Part shown: positions 1 to 12,900 of the stretch, one piece after another
How positions within the stretch are numbered: position 1 is the first letter of the stretch
Layout: every line of letters begins with the position of its first letter
Origin: Haematococcus lacustris
Lineage: Eukaryota > Chlorophyta > Chlorophyceae > Chlamydomonadales > Haematococcaceae
Length of the DNA stretch: 64,000 bases
Reading direction: 5' to 3'
Assembly: GCA_030144725.1 (NCBI GenBank)
Contig: JASKMD010000030.1
Coordinates: 6,062,502 to 6,126,501, forward strand
Notes under the pieces: generated by a model
The model's input: only the letters and a program-made list of their open reading frames with translations
Database searches by the model: none
What the model was told of the DNA's origin: nothing
Translations under genes and position numbers: made by a program

Positions 1-3000
1 CAGCCTTACTCCTCTTCCTCACTCCCCTCATTGGCCCCAGCAGCTGGCAGATGTGGGTGCGCTTGCCAGGTCAGCCTCCCCCTTCACTATGCTTGTCCGT
101 CTGTAATGTGGTGACCAGCTGGAGCCCCTGGCAACGACAGCCATTCACACCTTGTCAATGATGTGCGTCACACTGCCGTTGGTGTCCAGGTTGGGCACCA
201 CCACATGCGCCACGCGGCCAATCATGTCCACCTGCATGAAGAGCAGCAAGCAGGCAGGGTAGCGACGGCAGGTCAGGCAACAGCGGTGCTGCAAGCATCA
301 CCTACCTGGTCATGGGTGGGCAGCAGGCAGGCAGGCAGGCAGGCAGGCAATCAGGCAGGTGGGTGGGTGGGTGGTCAGTTGGGTGGGCAGCAAGAAGGCC
401 AGCAATCAGGCAGGTGGGCAGTAGCCAGGTGTCGTTGTAATGCAGCTGAGGGGCACCCACCACGTAAGCGTCGTAGTCCTCCCTGCAGGCACGGAGGCAA
501 GCAAGCAGGCAGGCAGGCAAGAGCGACACATCAGCCTCGAGCTAGACAGCAAGGGAGGGTAACCCAGGTTGCACAAGGGAGGGCCGGAGGGGCCAGCTCC
601 TACCCTGCCTCCTGGGTGCCTACCACCCACTGTAGCAAAGAGACTCGACACCTGGGTGACCTCCTTGACTAGCTGCAGCCCCATGATGACGTCAAAAGAA
701 AGAAGGGGAAGAAAAGACTGCGCTTTTTGGGTGTGGGGTGCTAACTGGTATGTCCCTTTGCTGCCCCAGTGGTTGAATGGCGCTGCCACCAACCTCCTCT
801 CCCTCCTTTCCACCAGCTACCCAGGGTTCGGCTGGTGCTGCTCTGCAGGAGGCAGCACAGCCCGCTGACCTGTAGAACATCTTGTACTGCGTGGCGTTGC
901 CCACAACCACTGGGACGTAGGCTGGCAGGGCATAGATGGTGTACATGCCCTCCAGCGAGTGGTACTGCAGGTTTGACGCCAGGTCCACATCCAAGCCCAG
1001 CGTTGCCACCTCGGCAAAGGCCTGGGGCCAGGGACGCAACACACAGGGCGCACGTGAAGCAGCAGAGGGAGCCCGCCCAGCACCAGCTCCAGCACCAGCA
1101 CCAGCACCAGGATGGGAGCAGCACGCAGCACAGTAAGCGGACAGCAGCTGCTGGGCTGGGGCAGGGCAGCACACTGTCGCATCGGCTGGGACACTCCCGC
1201 CGCGCACCTCGTTTGTGGGGGCGAACAGGGTGTGGTCGGCGATAGCCGCAGCATCGCTGAACAGCTCCCACAGCTCCGTGTCGCGCAGCAGCTGGGCCAA
1301 ACTCGACAGCTGGTCGCCATGTTGCGGGCTGGTCATCAGCGCTGCGGGCGATGCAAAGCGCAGCATGTCCGGCACCAGGACCGAGAGGATGGTGTGGACC
1401 TTCGCGCCCGCGATGTTGCCCAGGATATTCGCGAAGGTGATGGGCGCGGTGTTGCCTGATAGGGAGCCTTGGCCCACCAGCCGGGTCTGCAGCCTGCAGA
1501 GGGGCGGCAGGGGCAGCCAGGCTGGGGGCCTGGACAAAGTGGGCCCAGCCCCGCCCAGAACAGAACCGGCAGCGGGGGCAGCGGAAAAGGAGGGTGTTGT
1601 GAGGCATGTAGGCCAGCGGGTAGGCAGGAAGGCAGAGGGTGCCAGTCAGGCTGGGTGGCGGAGGGCAGGCAGGCAGGTGCTGAGGCCACCCACCCTTCCT
1701 TGACAACCAGCAGAGAGGCTCCTGGGTGAAGCGTGGGCAGCACAGTGCCGTTCTCCCAGTCAGCGGTGAACATGCCGCCGGGCAGCGTGTGCGCGGCGAT
1801 GATGGAGTCCAGGCGCGGCTGGCGGCTATCGTCCTCCTGCAGCCAGCCTTGCTCTATGAAGTGGGCAAACACGTCGTCCCCTGGCACCAGCACCGTCACG
1901 TCCAGGGTGGGGTCCTCCAGCAGGGGTCGGAAGTTGCTGGCGCCCACTGTCTCCCGGAAGGTCTGGGTATAGGGGGCGTACATGGGCAGCTGGGCGGCAG
2001 CGCTAATGTTGGCAGGCACCAGGGGCAGCAGCACCTGCAGCGAGCCAGGCATGACCCAAGCACGAGTGGTCAGGCGGCTGAGGCATGTTCCGGCAGCAGC
2101 AGCCAGGCTGAGGCACTGTAACTGGCCTGGCCTGGCCTGACCTCACTGGCGGGCGTGCTGCTAGAGGCAGCACAGTGACAAGGGCGGCCCACCCCACCTT
2201 GTCAATGACATGGACGATGCTGCCGTTGGTGGGGATGTCTGCAGCGACAACGGTGGCCACCATCCCCAGATGGTCAGCGATGCGCACCGTGCCCTCGGCG
2301 TCCCTGCATCAGCAAGGGGGTGGAGCCCCAGGCACAGGGCATGGTGTGGCTGCTGCTGGTCTCGAGAAAGAGATGGATTACTGCTTAGGGGACCAGCAGC
2401 TGCAGGCCCCAGCCCGTCCTAAACAGGCACCCTGCCCTGATCTGAGTTAGTGGGGCACACATGGTAGGGGCAGGGCTGGTGAGGCAGGTGGCCCAGTGGT
2501 GTGTTGGCTGTGGGAGCACGCCTAGGCCTGACCCCCTTGCCTGGGTCCACTCACTTGGTGAAGATTTTGTAGTAAGTGCGGTTGCCAGCCACAACCTCCA
2601 CATCCACCGGCAGGTCAGCAGCAGTGTAAGTGTCAGGGAGGGAGTGGTACTCAATGGCAGCCAGCGGGTCCACCTCCAGCGTGAGGGCATCCAGCTCTTC
2701 AAAGGCCTGCACGCGGGCGAAGCAGGCGGTCAAGGGGGTTGCTGTTCAGAGCCAGGATCTTCGTGGTCAGAGCAGAGACTGCCACTAGGTAGCACGCGTA
2801 GGGTACAGGCACTAAGGGACTGGCTTCCAGGGACGGCCGCGCTCACCTGGTTAGTCGGTGCGAAGATGGTGTAGCCGTTGGCGGACTCGTTGGCGAAGAA
2901 GGGCTGCAGGCCGACGGAGTCGATGACGGCGGCCACGCGGCTCAGGTTGGCTTCGCTGGTGAGGAAGGCCCAGGGGGAGCTGTACCCCTGCGATGGTGGA

Positions 3001-3456
3001 GCAGTGTGGCGCAAACAACAGCACACGCAGCCACGCTTGCTTCCTCCCGACTAGCAGAGCAGCCGGGTGTAGATTGTAGCAGAAACGTATATGATGTATA
3101 GATACCACAGGGTAAAGATTGTAGCAGGAGGTTCATTGCAGCGAGCGTGGCTGTGTACGGCTGTACCAGGGATGTGCGGCGCCCGTTCACAAGTATGCGC
3201 TCACCGGGGGGGTGATGCTTGACGACGATTCCTCAAGCAGCTTGCGGGCGGCGACGGCATCGCTGCTGATGAGCTTGCGAGCATCCACACCTGCGAGATA
3301 AGGAATGGCGGGCCGGACGTTTTCTGCGTCGGTCGTTGTACGACTGCGTCAAGCACAGCTCAGCCTATGCATTGGATGGACCATTTGGCACCCACAGCTT
3401 AGTGCGCAGACCACGATGATGTATAGGTAGGCCGTCATCACAGGAAGTCGAGCCAT
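1..3456 (-). CDS. Secreted multi-domain fasciclin (FAS1) protein, 3' end off the left edge
   Basis: FAS1 domains are extracellular adhesion modules; in algae they occur in secreted or cell-wall/matrix proteins. Exons joined in phase from the sequence: 3456-3396, 3290-3205, 2987-2847, 2706-2555, 2303-2198, 2034-1694 and about 1495-1212, 1022-870, then shorter pieces near 700, 480 and 233-148. The start ATG at 3456 opens a hydrophobic stretch (MARLPVMTAYLYIIVVCAL), a probable signal peptide. FAS1 landmarks: FAPTNQ spliced to AFEEL in domain 1, which closes with IVHVIDK spliced to VLLP; domain 2 with TVLVPGDDVF; FAPTNE spliced to AFAEV in domain 3, closing with VTHIIDK. N-x-S/T sites (for example NGS, NRT, NAT) fit secretion. 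The stop codon is not in the window. Phases agree across the first seven exons, so the family call is secure; the last exons are less certain. Confidence 0.85.
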
Positions 3457-4900
3457 GGTGGAGAGCGACGAACTAGCTGTTCGTACTCTTGTACTCTTGC
3501 AGTCTTTCAGGATGCTGATCGACCTTGCTATTTGTGGTTGGCTGGAGTGTGAGACTCACTGGCCGCCAATCTGGCCAAATCTGTTGCCGGACGAGTACGG
3601 CCGGACGACAATTGCTGTGTCCGATGGCGTACCTTTTGTTTGGTTCTCGAAAGCCCTTGTTTACATGTACGGCTAACTGCTACATGTCAGCCCTCCTGCT
3701 CCTTCATAACCTAGCAAGAGGCATGATCCAACGCAGGCTAGCGTTGCCTGGTGCGCCCGCTCCATCTCTGGTTACTTGGAGCCTGTGTGCCTTGGAGCCT
3801 TGGAGCCTGTGTGCGCCTCAGTGACGGCACACCTTGTCACGCTCTGTTCCCGCCCGCCAGACCCGCGCTGACAACACCCCACCCTGCGCGCCGAGTTGCA
3901 CATGCTAGGCGTTCCCTGTATCCCTGCATCCCTGCTAAGGGGTTCCGCGTAGCTGACCTGCATGTGCAGAGCCTCCATTGCAGACACGATCCTCGGTCTG
4001 GCCAGCCTGTGTGTTGGGATCGTCCCATCTACGTAGATCTACGTAGATCTAACGTTAGATTAGATGGTTAGATTCAATCTAACAAGCCAATCTAACGTTA
4101 GAATCGTCTAATCTAGTCTAACGTTAGATGGGTGGTGTGGCATGGGTGGCTGGGTGGCTGTGGAATACATGAACGCATGGCAACACACGCCAGGTGTTTG
4201 CGGCATGTTCACATGCTGGGGGCCAGTATTGCCACCTCTCTCAGTGAGTCAGGTAGTCCATGGTGTGCATGTGCTTATCTTGTGTGAAATCCCACAGCCA
4301 TGCAGTCATTGTTGGCTAACTACCAGCAGCCTGGGATGGCCTGTCCTCTATGCATTATTGGAGCATAGCGGCTGTGCTGTACATGCTTTATCTATGATGC
4401 AGCCGTACCCATGATAGGGGCTATACATTTGGTGTTTGTGTGTATTTGCATTACAAAACCTGCCATAACCTTCCAGCAAAACAAATCAACGCAGAGGCAT
4501 GGCTGTCAGGGACGCGCATCATAGGAAGATGACTAGCACAGTAGCATCTGCCAGGTCCTTTATCAGCTGTGTCAGCCTGTGACAGCGCATGTTTGTCATG
4601 CCACTTAGCGGTGTAATCACCACTCATCAGCCCAGCAGGCAACAAGTACCAATGCAAAGGCATCATTAGGTCCCTCCACTGGTCTTGGTGGGTTGTGTGA
4701 GCTATGGCAGTTTGTGACAGTGCATGTTCGTCATGCCATGTCTAGGTGTAAGGCGCCTACACAGTATGCAACAGCTTCACCTCATCCATACCGACACACC
4801 CCTTTCTCAAGAGTAGGTCTTATGTACAGTTATCTTTCACCATCTGGCCATATTCAGCACTGATAACAAAGGTGCTGGCTACAAAAGCTGTTGACTTTGT
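3457..4900. other. Intergenic stretch without a supported gene
   Basis: This stretch holds the upstream region of the FAS1 gene and the palindromic block at 4023-4131. Short open frames exist on both strands but show no splice structure or protein-like composition I can defend. Confidence 0.5.
4023..4131. repeat. Palindrome-rich block with TCTAACGTTAGA units and inverted ends
   Basis: The block begins CCCATCTA and ends TAGATGGG, an exact inverted pair. Inside are three copies of the perfect palindrome TCTAACGTTAGA and a repeated CTACGTAGAT unit. It could fold into several hairpins. No target duplication is visible. It may be a very small inverted-repeat transposon or a foldback element. Confidence 0.6.
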
Positions 4901-4919
4901 TCAGCTGCTAGCCAGCCGC

Positions 4920-6620
4920 ACATCTGCTCCATGCAATGCGAGCAAGTGCTCCAGCAGCCTGGTCCAGCTGGGCGCTGCACTGCAGCAGCTGACTGTGTGT
5001 GGACTCTAGCCGGGCGCATGCTGCCTGGGCCCTGCGTGAGGCAGTCAGGCGCAGGTGCAGGGGGCACTGGCCCTCCATGATGCATGCCAGCTAGGTGCAC
5101 ATGATGTAGCCTAGACATGCACTGCGAAAGCAATGGGCTGCAAAACTCAGGGGCCTGAGGGGTTTCTGTCAGGGCCCACTCCACCAGAGCAGCTGTAGCA
5201 GGCGTTCCCCAGAAAAGTATGTTGTCAGTAATGCAGTAATGCAGTAATGCAGTAATGCACATGCTTGCATGCATGAACATCATGGATGGAGAAGTGGCGT
5301 GCCAGGTAAGCAGGCGGGTGGGTGGGCAGGTGGGTTTGGTGTACAGGCAGGAGTGTATGTGGATGGGTGCTTGGGTCCAGGCCCAGTTCCAAGGCAGCTC
5401 CCAGTACCAAGGCCAAGGTCAACACAGCAAGGAGAAGAAACCCACTCTGGCAACCCGGCGTGGTTGAAGGGAGGGGATGGCGCCTGGGGCCTTTGCGGTG
5501 TCAGGGGTAGCTGCTGTCAATGAGGAGGTGCTGGTCACGGCCACGGTCACGGTGTGTGAAGGGAGCAGGTTCCGCCTAGGGCCACCAGGGGCCCACTCGC
5601 ATCACACAGTAAGTGCAGCACTCACTCTGCTGCCAAGGCCTGCTCCAGCTGCTGTACAGTGGGCCCTGGCATCAGCCCCTCAGGCCCCTCAGCCGCCGCC
5701 TCACACGCTGCCTTGACCTGCACAGCACACCCTGATATCGTAAGCTGCTCCTCACGGGACTGCTGACCATTCACTGCTGAGCTGACCCGGCTGGTGCAGT
5801 ACTCACCCACTGGGTTAGGGTTATGGTCAGGTTCAGGGTCAGGGTCAGCAGGCACGGTCAGGTTCAGGTTAGGGTCACGGTCAGGGTCAGGGTCAGGGTC
5901 AGGGTCAGGGACCGGGGCCGGGGCCGGGGCCGGGGCCGGGGCCGGGGCCGGGGCCGGGGCCGGGGCCGGGGCCGGGGCAGGGTTAGCCCTAACCCTGAGC
6001 TGACCCGGCTGGTGCGGTGCTGACCCACTAGCACCACCCTGCCCCACTACTGGCCTGTGCCCCTGGGCCTGCACACCTCCTGGTCCCCCTGACCATCTGC
6101 CACCACCCCCGACACTGTGCTCCACCTCATCTCCGCCTCATTCTCCACTGCTGCAGTGCTGCGGCGGCCTGTGGTCCCAGCCCTACACTCTGGAGAGATG
6201 CGCACTGACAGTCATGCGATGGGTGCATGATGGGATGGAGAGCAAGCATGCAGCTTGCATAGAGTGTCCACACTTGCATGCAGGGCCAACCTTGGCATGA
6301 GGGCGGGTCACCAAGGTCAGGCGCACTGCACTGCCAACACCACACAAGAGCGATGCAGCTACGGGCTGTAGCCACTGGGTGTTGTGAACTGCAAGACGCG
6401 GAAGGAGGGCCCTGCGGGGGGGGGTGTAGATGTGACATAGCCCAGCTAACCCCCGGCTGCCCTGCCTCTGGCTGCTCTGCCCCAGTACTGCCAGCACCAC
6501 ACAAGCTGGATGCAGGTATGAGCTGTAGCCGCCCTGACACAGTGTACGGTGAGGCCACTGACAGGGCGCCCTGCGAGGGCTGCTGTAGCCGTGGCGCCGT
6601 GTAGCCATAGGGTGCCACAC
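4920..6620 (-). CDS. Possible small multi-exon hypothetical gene, helix-rich
   Basis: Not recognised. Candidate exons on the minus strand are about 6185-6075 (reads RRSTAAVENEAEMRWSTVSG), 5715-5625 (VQQLEQALAAE before a GTGAGT donor) and about 5078-4920 (ARLESTHSQLLQCSAQLDQ, ending at a stop codon). They are Ala/Gln/Leu-rich and heptad-like, suggesting a coiled coil. The unit sits between the FAS1 gene and the TRP channel stop codon, on the same strand as both. Phases were not verified across the introns and the start is unknown; the stretch also contains TCAGGG and GGGGCC microsatellite in the middle, so it could be chance. Confidence 0.25.
5876..5998. repeat. (TCAGGG)n then (GGGGCC)n microsatellite with telomere-like end
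   Basis: TCAGGG hexamers are followed by about 13 GGGGCC hexamers, then AGGGTTAGCCCTAACCCTG, which holds telomere-like repeats in both orientations. Confidence 0.9.
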
Positions 6621-6764
6621 CTCAGCCCTTCAGTGCTGATAGGGAGCCCCTACTCTATTATTGCTGCCCCCACTGGATGCCCTGCCCACCGGCTGCCCTG
6701 CACCCCCACTGCAAGCCGCTGACAGCGTGCCAATGGGCCACTGGGGTGGCTGGCCAATGGGAGA

Positions 6765-6876
6765 GGCCATTGGGAGATTGGGTAGGGGAGTGGGTATGGG
6801 GGTAGGGGTAGCGGGTAGGCCGGCCAATGGGAGATTGGGTAGGGGAGTGGGTATGGGGGTAGGGGTAGGGGGTAGG
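6765..6876. repeat. 56-bp tandem duplication
   Basis: Two near-identical copies begin at 6765 and 6821 with GGCCAWTGGGAGATTGGGTA and continue into GTGGGTATGGGGGTAGGGG. Confidence 0.85.
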
Positions 6877-6923
6877 GTAGCAGAACCCCTGCGGCTGCTC
6901 CTCCCCCCGGCCCCGTGGTGGTC

Positions 6924-9900
6924 CTAGGCGGTCACCTTGAGGAGGTGGATGAAGGGCGGGGACCAGGCTGGCCGGCGCAGGCAGCGGGGCAGTGTTGCCT
7001 CAAGCTCGTCTATGAGGGCCGCCCTGGACAACAAGAAGCGGTGCCCCTCCTCCTGCAACCCCACAACCCCCCCACCCCCCAGAACAGCAGCAGCAGGTAC
7101 ACAGTAAAGCAGATGATAAGAACAGGCCTAAATTGGCCGTTCTCCCAATCTCTCCCTTCAACACGCACGCTTCCGTTCATGCACGGTCGTTGGAGGTTGT
7201 GAGGATGGTGTGAGTCGGTTTGTATCGGATCAATGCGTTTGGCCGGCGGAAATATGGCTGCTGCCGGATACGCCCGCTTGAATCCTACCGGCTGTCAAGG
7301 TCTGCACTAGGCTGCACTAGCGCGACGAGTTATTGTGCGGGCGCAGCCCTTTCAGAAATCTTGGTGGGTACACGATGTAGCACAGTTAGTGCGCTTAGAT
7401 CAGCCTGGCATGGCCTAAACAAGATCTGCCTGGCATGGCCTAAACAAGATCAGCCTGGCATGGCCTAAACAAGATCAGCCTGGCATGGCCTAAACAAGAT
7501 CAGCCTGGCATGGCCTAGATAGTGCACAGCCCGACACTACACAGTGGCCAGCCCCCCAAAACAGCACATGACCCTTCGGACCTCGCAGCTCAGAACATTG
7601 GTAATGGCACACAGAGGAGGTGGGCATGGCCTGTCCCGTGCCAGGCAGCTCACCCGGGTGGCTTTGCTCAGCGATGACGTCATCACCGCAATCATGATGT
7701 TGAGCAGCATCACGTTCATCACGAACTGCAAGGGCAGGGGCAGCACACCCGCATGGAGATGCTCAGCGGCTTGACGGCTGAGCATGGCAGGTGCTCAGGG
7801 CAGTTTCAGCTCTACGTCTATGGCTGCTTATTCATTGCTGGAAATATACATGGTGGGGAGGAGGGGAGGAGGGGAGGAGGGGAGGAGGGGAGGAGGGGAG
7901 GAGGGGAGGAGGGGAGGAGGGGAGGAGGGGAGGAGGGGAGGAGGGGAGGAGGGGAGGAGGGGAGGAGGGGAGGAGGGGAGGAGGGGAGGAGGGGAGGAGG
8001 GGAGGAGGGGAGGAGGGGAGGAGGGGAGGAGGGGAGGAGGGGAGGAGGGGAGGAGGGGAGGAGGGGAGGAGGGGAGGAGGGGAGGAGGGGAGGAGGGGAG
8101 GAGGGGAGGAGGGGAGGAGGGGAGGAGGGGAGGAGGGGAGGAGGGGAGGAGGGGAGGAGGGGAGGAGGGGAGGAGGGGAGGAGGGGAGGAGGGGAGGCCC
8201 TGTCTTGTCTGCTGCCATGCCGCACCTCGAACACGATGAACAGCAGCATAGCAGACACAGGGTTCGTGGAGTTGTAGAAGATCTGCAGGTCAATGGGCAA
8301 CCTCGCTCGCTGGCTCTGCTGACTACTGGCTGCAGCACAGGACAGGACAGAAAGGTGCTGGTGCTGCTGCCTGTGCTGGTGCCTGTGCAGGTGTTAGTAC
8401 CGGTGCCGCTTCAGGGTGCTTGTGAGCTGTTGGTGGCACAGGCATCGCTGATGCTTGCAGTGCTGGTGCTGGTGCCGGTGCAGCTTCCAGGTGCGCGTGA
8501 GGTGGTGGTGGCATAGGATTTGCTGCTGCTGGCAGTGCTGGCAGCAGGTGTAGGTGCTTGATGCTGCTGGTGATGCAGTGTTGCAGGCGGGCGTGCGGTG
8601 TTACACACCCACGTTGTAGTCAAACATGGCCAGCAGGTACGACAGCATGGACACCACCGCATGCCAAAAGTTGGTGAAGTCCGAGTACTCTGTGTCACGG
8701 TCCTCCCTGAACAGACTGGAAACAGCCGGGTGCAAGATCAGGGTCAGGGTCAGGGTCAGGGTCAGGGTCAGGGTCAGGGTCAGGGTCAGGGTCAGGGTCA
8801 GGGTCAGGGTCAGGGTCAGGGTCAGGGTCAGGGTCAGGGTCAGGGTCAGGGTCAGGGTCAGGGTCAGGGTCAGGGTCAGGGTCAGGGTCAGGGTCAGGGT
8901 CAGGGTCAGGGTCAGGGTCAGGGTCAGGGTCAGGGTCAGGGTCAGGGTCAGGGTCAGGGTCAGGGTCAGGGTCAGGGTCAGGGTCAGGGTCAGGGTCAGG
9001 GTCAGGGTCAGGGTCAGGGTCAGGGTCAGGGTCAGGGTCAGGGTCAGGGTCAGGGTCAGGGTCAGGGTCAGGGTCAGGGTCAGGGTCAGGGTCAGGGTCA
9101 GGGTCAGGGTCAGGGTCAGGGTCAGGGTCAGGGTCAGGGTCAGGGTCAGGGTCAGGGTCAGGGTCAGGGTCAGGGTCAGGGTCAGGGTCAGGGTCAGGGT
9201 CAGGGTCAGGGTCAGGGTCAGGGTCAGGGTCAGGGTCAGGGTCAGGGTCAGGGTCAGGGTCAGGGTCAGGGTCAGGGTCAGGGTCAGGGTCAGGGTCAGG
9301 GTCAGGGTCAGGGTCAGGGTCAGGGTCAGGGTCAGGGTCAGGGTCAGGGTCAGGGTCAGGGTCAGGGTCAGGGTCAGGGTCAGGGTCAGGGTCAGGGTCA
9401 GGGTCAGGGTCAGGGTCAGGGTCAGGGTCAGGGTCAGGGTCAGGGTCAGGGTCAGGGTCAGGGTCAGGGTCAGGGTCAGGGTCAGGGTCAGGGTCAGGGT
9501 CAGGGTCAGGGTCAGGGTCAGGGTCAGGGTCAGGGTCAGGGTCAGGGTCAGGGTTCAGCTCAGCCTGCCCCTCCCCTAATAAGGCTGCTGGTGGCGGCCA
9601 CTGCACATTGCAGTGCATCAGAGCAGGAGCTGTCAGCAATAGGCTGACAGGCAGTGCCAGGCAGGAGCTTTTGACTGCCAAGGCAACCCCTTGTCCAGGG
9701 TTACCTTTCTAGCCCCAGAACTCACATCACTCCACATCACACCTGAACTTTGTACATCACACCTAGCATGTCAGGGCACTCCTCTGTCCAGGGTCACCTC
9801 CACATTCCCGCCACCAGGATCCATTCAACCAAACTCAACCAAACAACCTACATCCGGGAAAACATGTGTTTTATGTAATAGTTGGCGGTGGTTTACCTGA

Positions 9901-12900
9901 AGAAGGCAAAGGCAAAGCCCAGCATGGTGAGGCCCAGAAACACCTGGCAGGGGGCAGGGCAGGGGGGGCGGCAGCAGCAGCAGGCAAGGGTAGCAGCAGC
10001 AGTGGCAGCGGCAGGAGAGAGGCAGCAGCAGGGGGCAGTAGGCCGTCAGGGTGAGGGCAGGAGGCGCAGGGAAGGAGGAGGGTGGGAAGGGGGACAAACT
10101 AGGGGGGAACCAGAGGCTAGGGAGGAGGATCGGACAGCAAGCAGGAAGGGGGAGGGGGGGAGGAAGGCTCTCCACTTGTTGCCCCCCTTCCCCTCCCTTC
10201 CCCCTCCCTCACCCCGTCACTACTCCTCTGCCTCCCCGCTGCCCCTCTCCTCCCCTCCCCATCTACTCTGCTCTTCCTGCTAGTTTCTAAGTGCGCTGTC
10301 CGCCCCGCCTCATCCCTCTGTCTTACCAGGAAGAGCTTGAGGTCATCCAGCACAATGCGAATGGTGTCGACCAGCAAGTTCTTGGAGGGCGAGAAGACCC
10401 TGACACCATGCAAGCAATGCAAGCCACGCAAGCATGGTCAGCGGCCTCTTACTGCAACCTCCCAGGACTTTCTTGAGATGTTACAAGTGTGACTGGTGAA
10501 GGTGACTGTCATGCTGCTGATCACACTGTTGGTCACACTTATGTTCCCACCGCGCAAAGTAGTGCAGCTTGGTCCAAAGCAGGACGTGGTGTAAGCTGAG
10601 CAACACCACAAACCAGGGCCGGGACACGTAGCGGCGGTGCAGGTGCACTGAGCTGATGACGACCTGCAGGTGAGGGGGAGATGCAGGCCAGCAGGCAAGT
10701 CAGCTAACGAGGGGCGAGGGCGGGGGCACGGGCGAGGGCGAGGGCGAGGGCGAGGGCGAGGGCGAGGGCGAGGGCGAGGGCAGCCGTCTTGGCCTTGCCG
10801 CTGACCTGTAAGCCATAGCAGGCCAGATCCACCACGTTCCACAAGTTGACCCAGCCTCGCTGGTAAACCACCATGGTGCACACCTGCAGGGTGTCCAGGT
10901 CAGGGTTCAGGGTTCAGGGTTTAGGGGTAGGGAGGAACCCTAACCCTAAACCTAACCCTGCGGGGCAGATTGTGATCCCTCCTCTTCTTACCTCCGTGCC
11001 CTCCTACATCTGCTGCCCCCCTCCACCCCTTCTCCTCCCCTCCCACTCCTCCTCCCCTCCTCGTGCCCCTGCCACGCCTGCAGCTGCTGTGCCCCTGCCC
11101 CTCTCCTCTTCGACTTGCACTCCACAGCTGCCCACTGTTGGCCATGCCTCTCCCAGTACCACATGGGAAGGGAGAGGATAGGCCCCCCCCTCCCTGCTTC
11201 CCACCCCCTCCCTCACTTCCTGCTAGCCCCACCCCTCCTCTTACCTCCATGTACAAGAACGGCAGCATGGCCAGCAGGGCCACCAGGCTGCACATGAGGG
11301 TGCAGCGGCCGTGGTGCGAGTCCAGCAGCGCCTGCAGCGGCAGCTCCTCCTCCTCGCCCTCAAACAGCAGGGTGAAGGCCACGAAGGCAGCCAGCCAGGC
11401 CACGTACACCAGCATCTCACTCACCAGGGCCCTGGATCAGTGGGCAGGCAGGGGAGCAGGTGAGCAGGTGGGCAGGTGGGCAGGTGGGCAGGTGGGCAGG
11501 TGGGCAGGTGGGCAGGTGGGTAGGTGGGCAGGTGAGCAGGTGGGCAGGTGGGCGGACGGGCAGGTGGGCAGGTGGGCAGGTGGGTAGGTGGGCAGGTGAG
11601 CAGGTGGGCAGGTGGGCAGGTGGGCAGGTGGGCAGGTGGGCAGGTGGGCAGGTGGGCAGGTGGGCAGGTGAGCAGGTGGGCAGGTGGGTAGGTGGGCAGG
11701 TGGGCAGGTGAGCAGGTGGGCAGGTGGGCAGGTGGGCAGGTGGGCAGGTGGGCAGGTGGGCAGGTGAGCAGGTGGGTAGGTGGGCAGGTGGGCAGGTGGG
11801 CAGGTGGGCAGGTGGGCAGGTGGGCAGGTGGGTAGGTGGGCAGGTGGGCAGGTGGGCAGGTGGGCAGGTGGGCAGGTGGGCAGGTGGGTAGGTGAGCAGG
11901 TGGGCAGGTGGTCAGGTGGTCAGGTGGTCAGGTGGTCAGGTGGGCAGGTGGGCAGGTGGGCAGGTGGGTAGGTGGGCAGGTGGGCAGGTGGGCAGGTGAG
12001 CAGGTGGGCAGGTGGGCAGGTGGGCAGGTGGGCAGGTGGGCAGGTGGGCAGGTGGGCAGGTGGGCAGGTGGGTAGGTGGGGAGGTGGGCAGGTGGGCAGG
12101 TGAGCAGGTGGGCAGGTGGGCAGGTGGGCAGGTGGGCAGGTGGGCAGGTGGGCAGGTGGGCAGGTGGGCAGGTGGGTAGGTGGGCAGGTGGGCAGGTGGG
12201 CAGGTGAGCAGGTGGGCAGGTGGGCGGACGGGCAGGTGGGCAGGTGGGCAGCTGGGCATGCTTACCCTAGCCCTATACTCACACACTGAATGGCCTGCCG
12301 ACCCACCTGCCCGCCTGCTGCCCCGCCTGCCCACCCACCTGCCCGCCTGCTGCCCCACCTGCCGGCCTGGCTGCTGCCCCTGCTGCTGCCCCTACCTGTG
12401 TGCCCAGGTGTGCCACTTGAAGGAGATGACGGCGTGCACTGCTGGCAGGCCGAACACGTCCAGAGGGCAGCCGTGCGCCTGGTAGCGCTTCAGCAGCGGC
12501 TGCAGCAGGCCCCGGTACCCTGCGCACGGCAACACACACCCGCTTAGGCAGCTGGGGTGCACCACAGGCAGGCGGCAGGCGGCTGGCGGCAACAAGCCAG
12601 GCATGGGCAACCTCAATCCCCTCCCTAGTCCCCCCTGAGCCCCTGCTGCTGCTGCTGCTGCCCCTCCCCCCACCAACTGACCCTGCTGCCTGCAGACATG
12701 CTGCAGCCCCCCACCCCTCCCCCTTCTCCCTCAGCCTTCCTTTGCCGCCGGCCTGCTGCCAGCATCGCCCTCTTCCCCCCGGCCCCCCCCCCTGGCTCCC
12801 CCAGCCCCCCCTCCCACCCCCCTGGGGAGAGCCGGCACCTGGGGAGGCAGCGTCCCTGAGGCACACCGCATGCGCCTGCACCAGGCACCTCCCCCCTCCC

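Noticed and set aside
8598..9681. Long open frames of Gln-Gly, Arg-Val or Asp-Pro dipeptides on both strands
   Set aside because: They are readings of the TCAGGG hexamer array; a hexamer without stops is open in several frames. The same holds for the frames over 29396-29793, 31121-31405, 32261-32571 and 7854-8196.
10900..10966. Chromosome end or telomere fusion
   Set aside because: Only a few telomere-like units, inside a gene intron, with coding exons on both sides.
11456..12250. Possible CRISPR-like array
   Set aside because: Units are directly adjacent 8-mers without spacers. It is a minisatellite in a eukaryotic intron.
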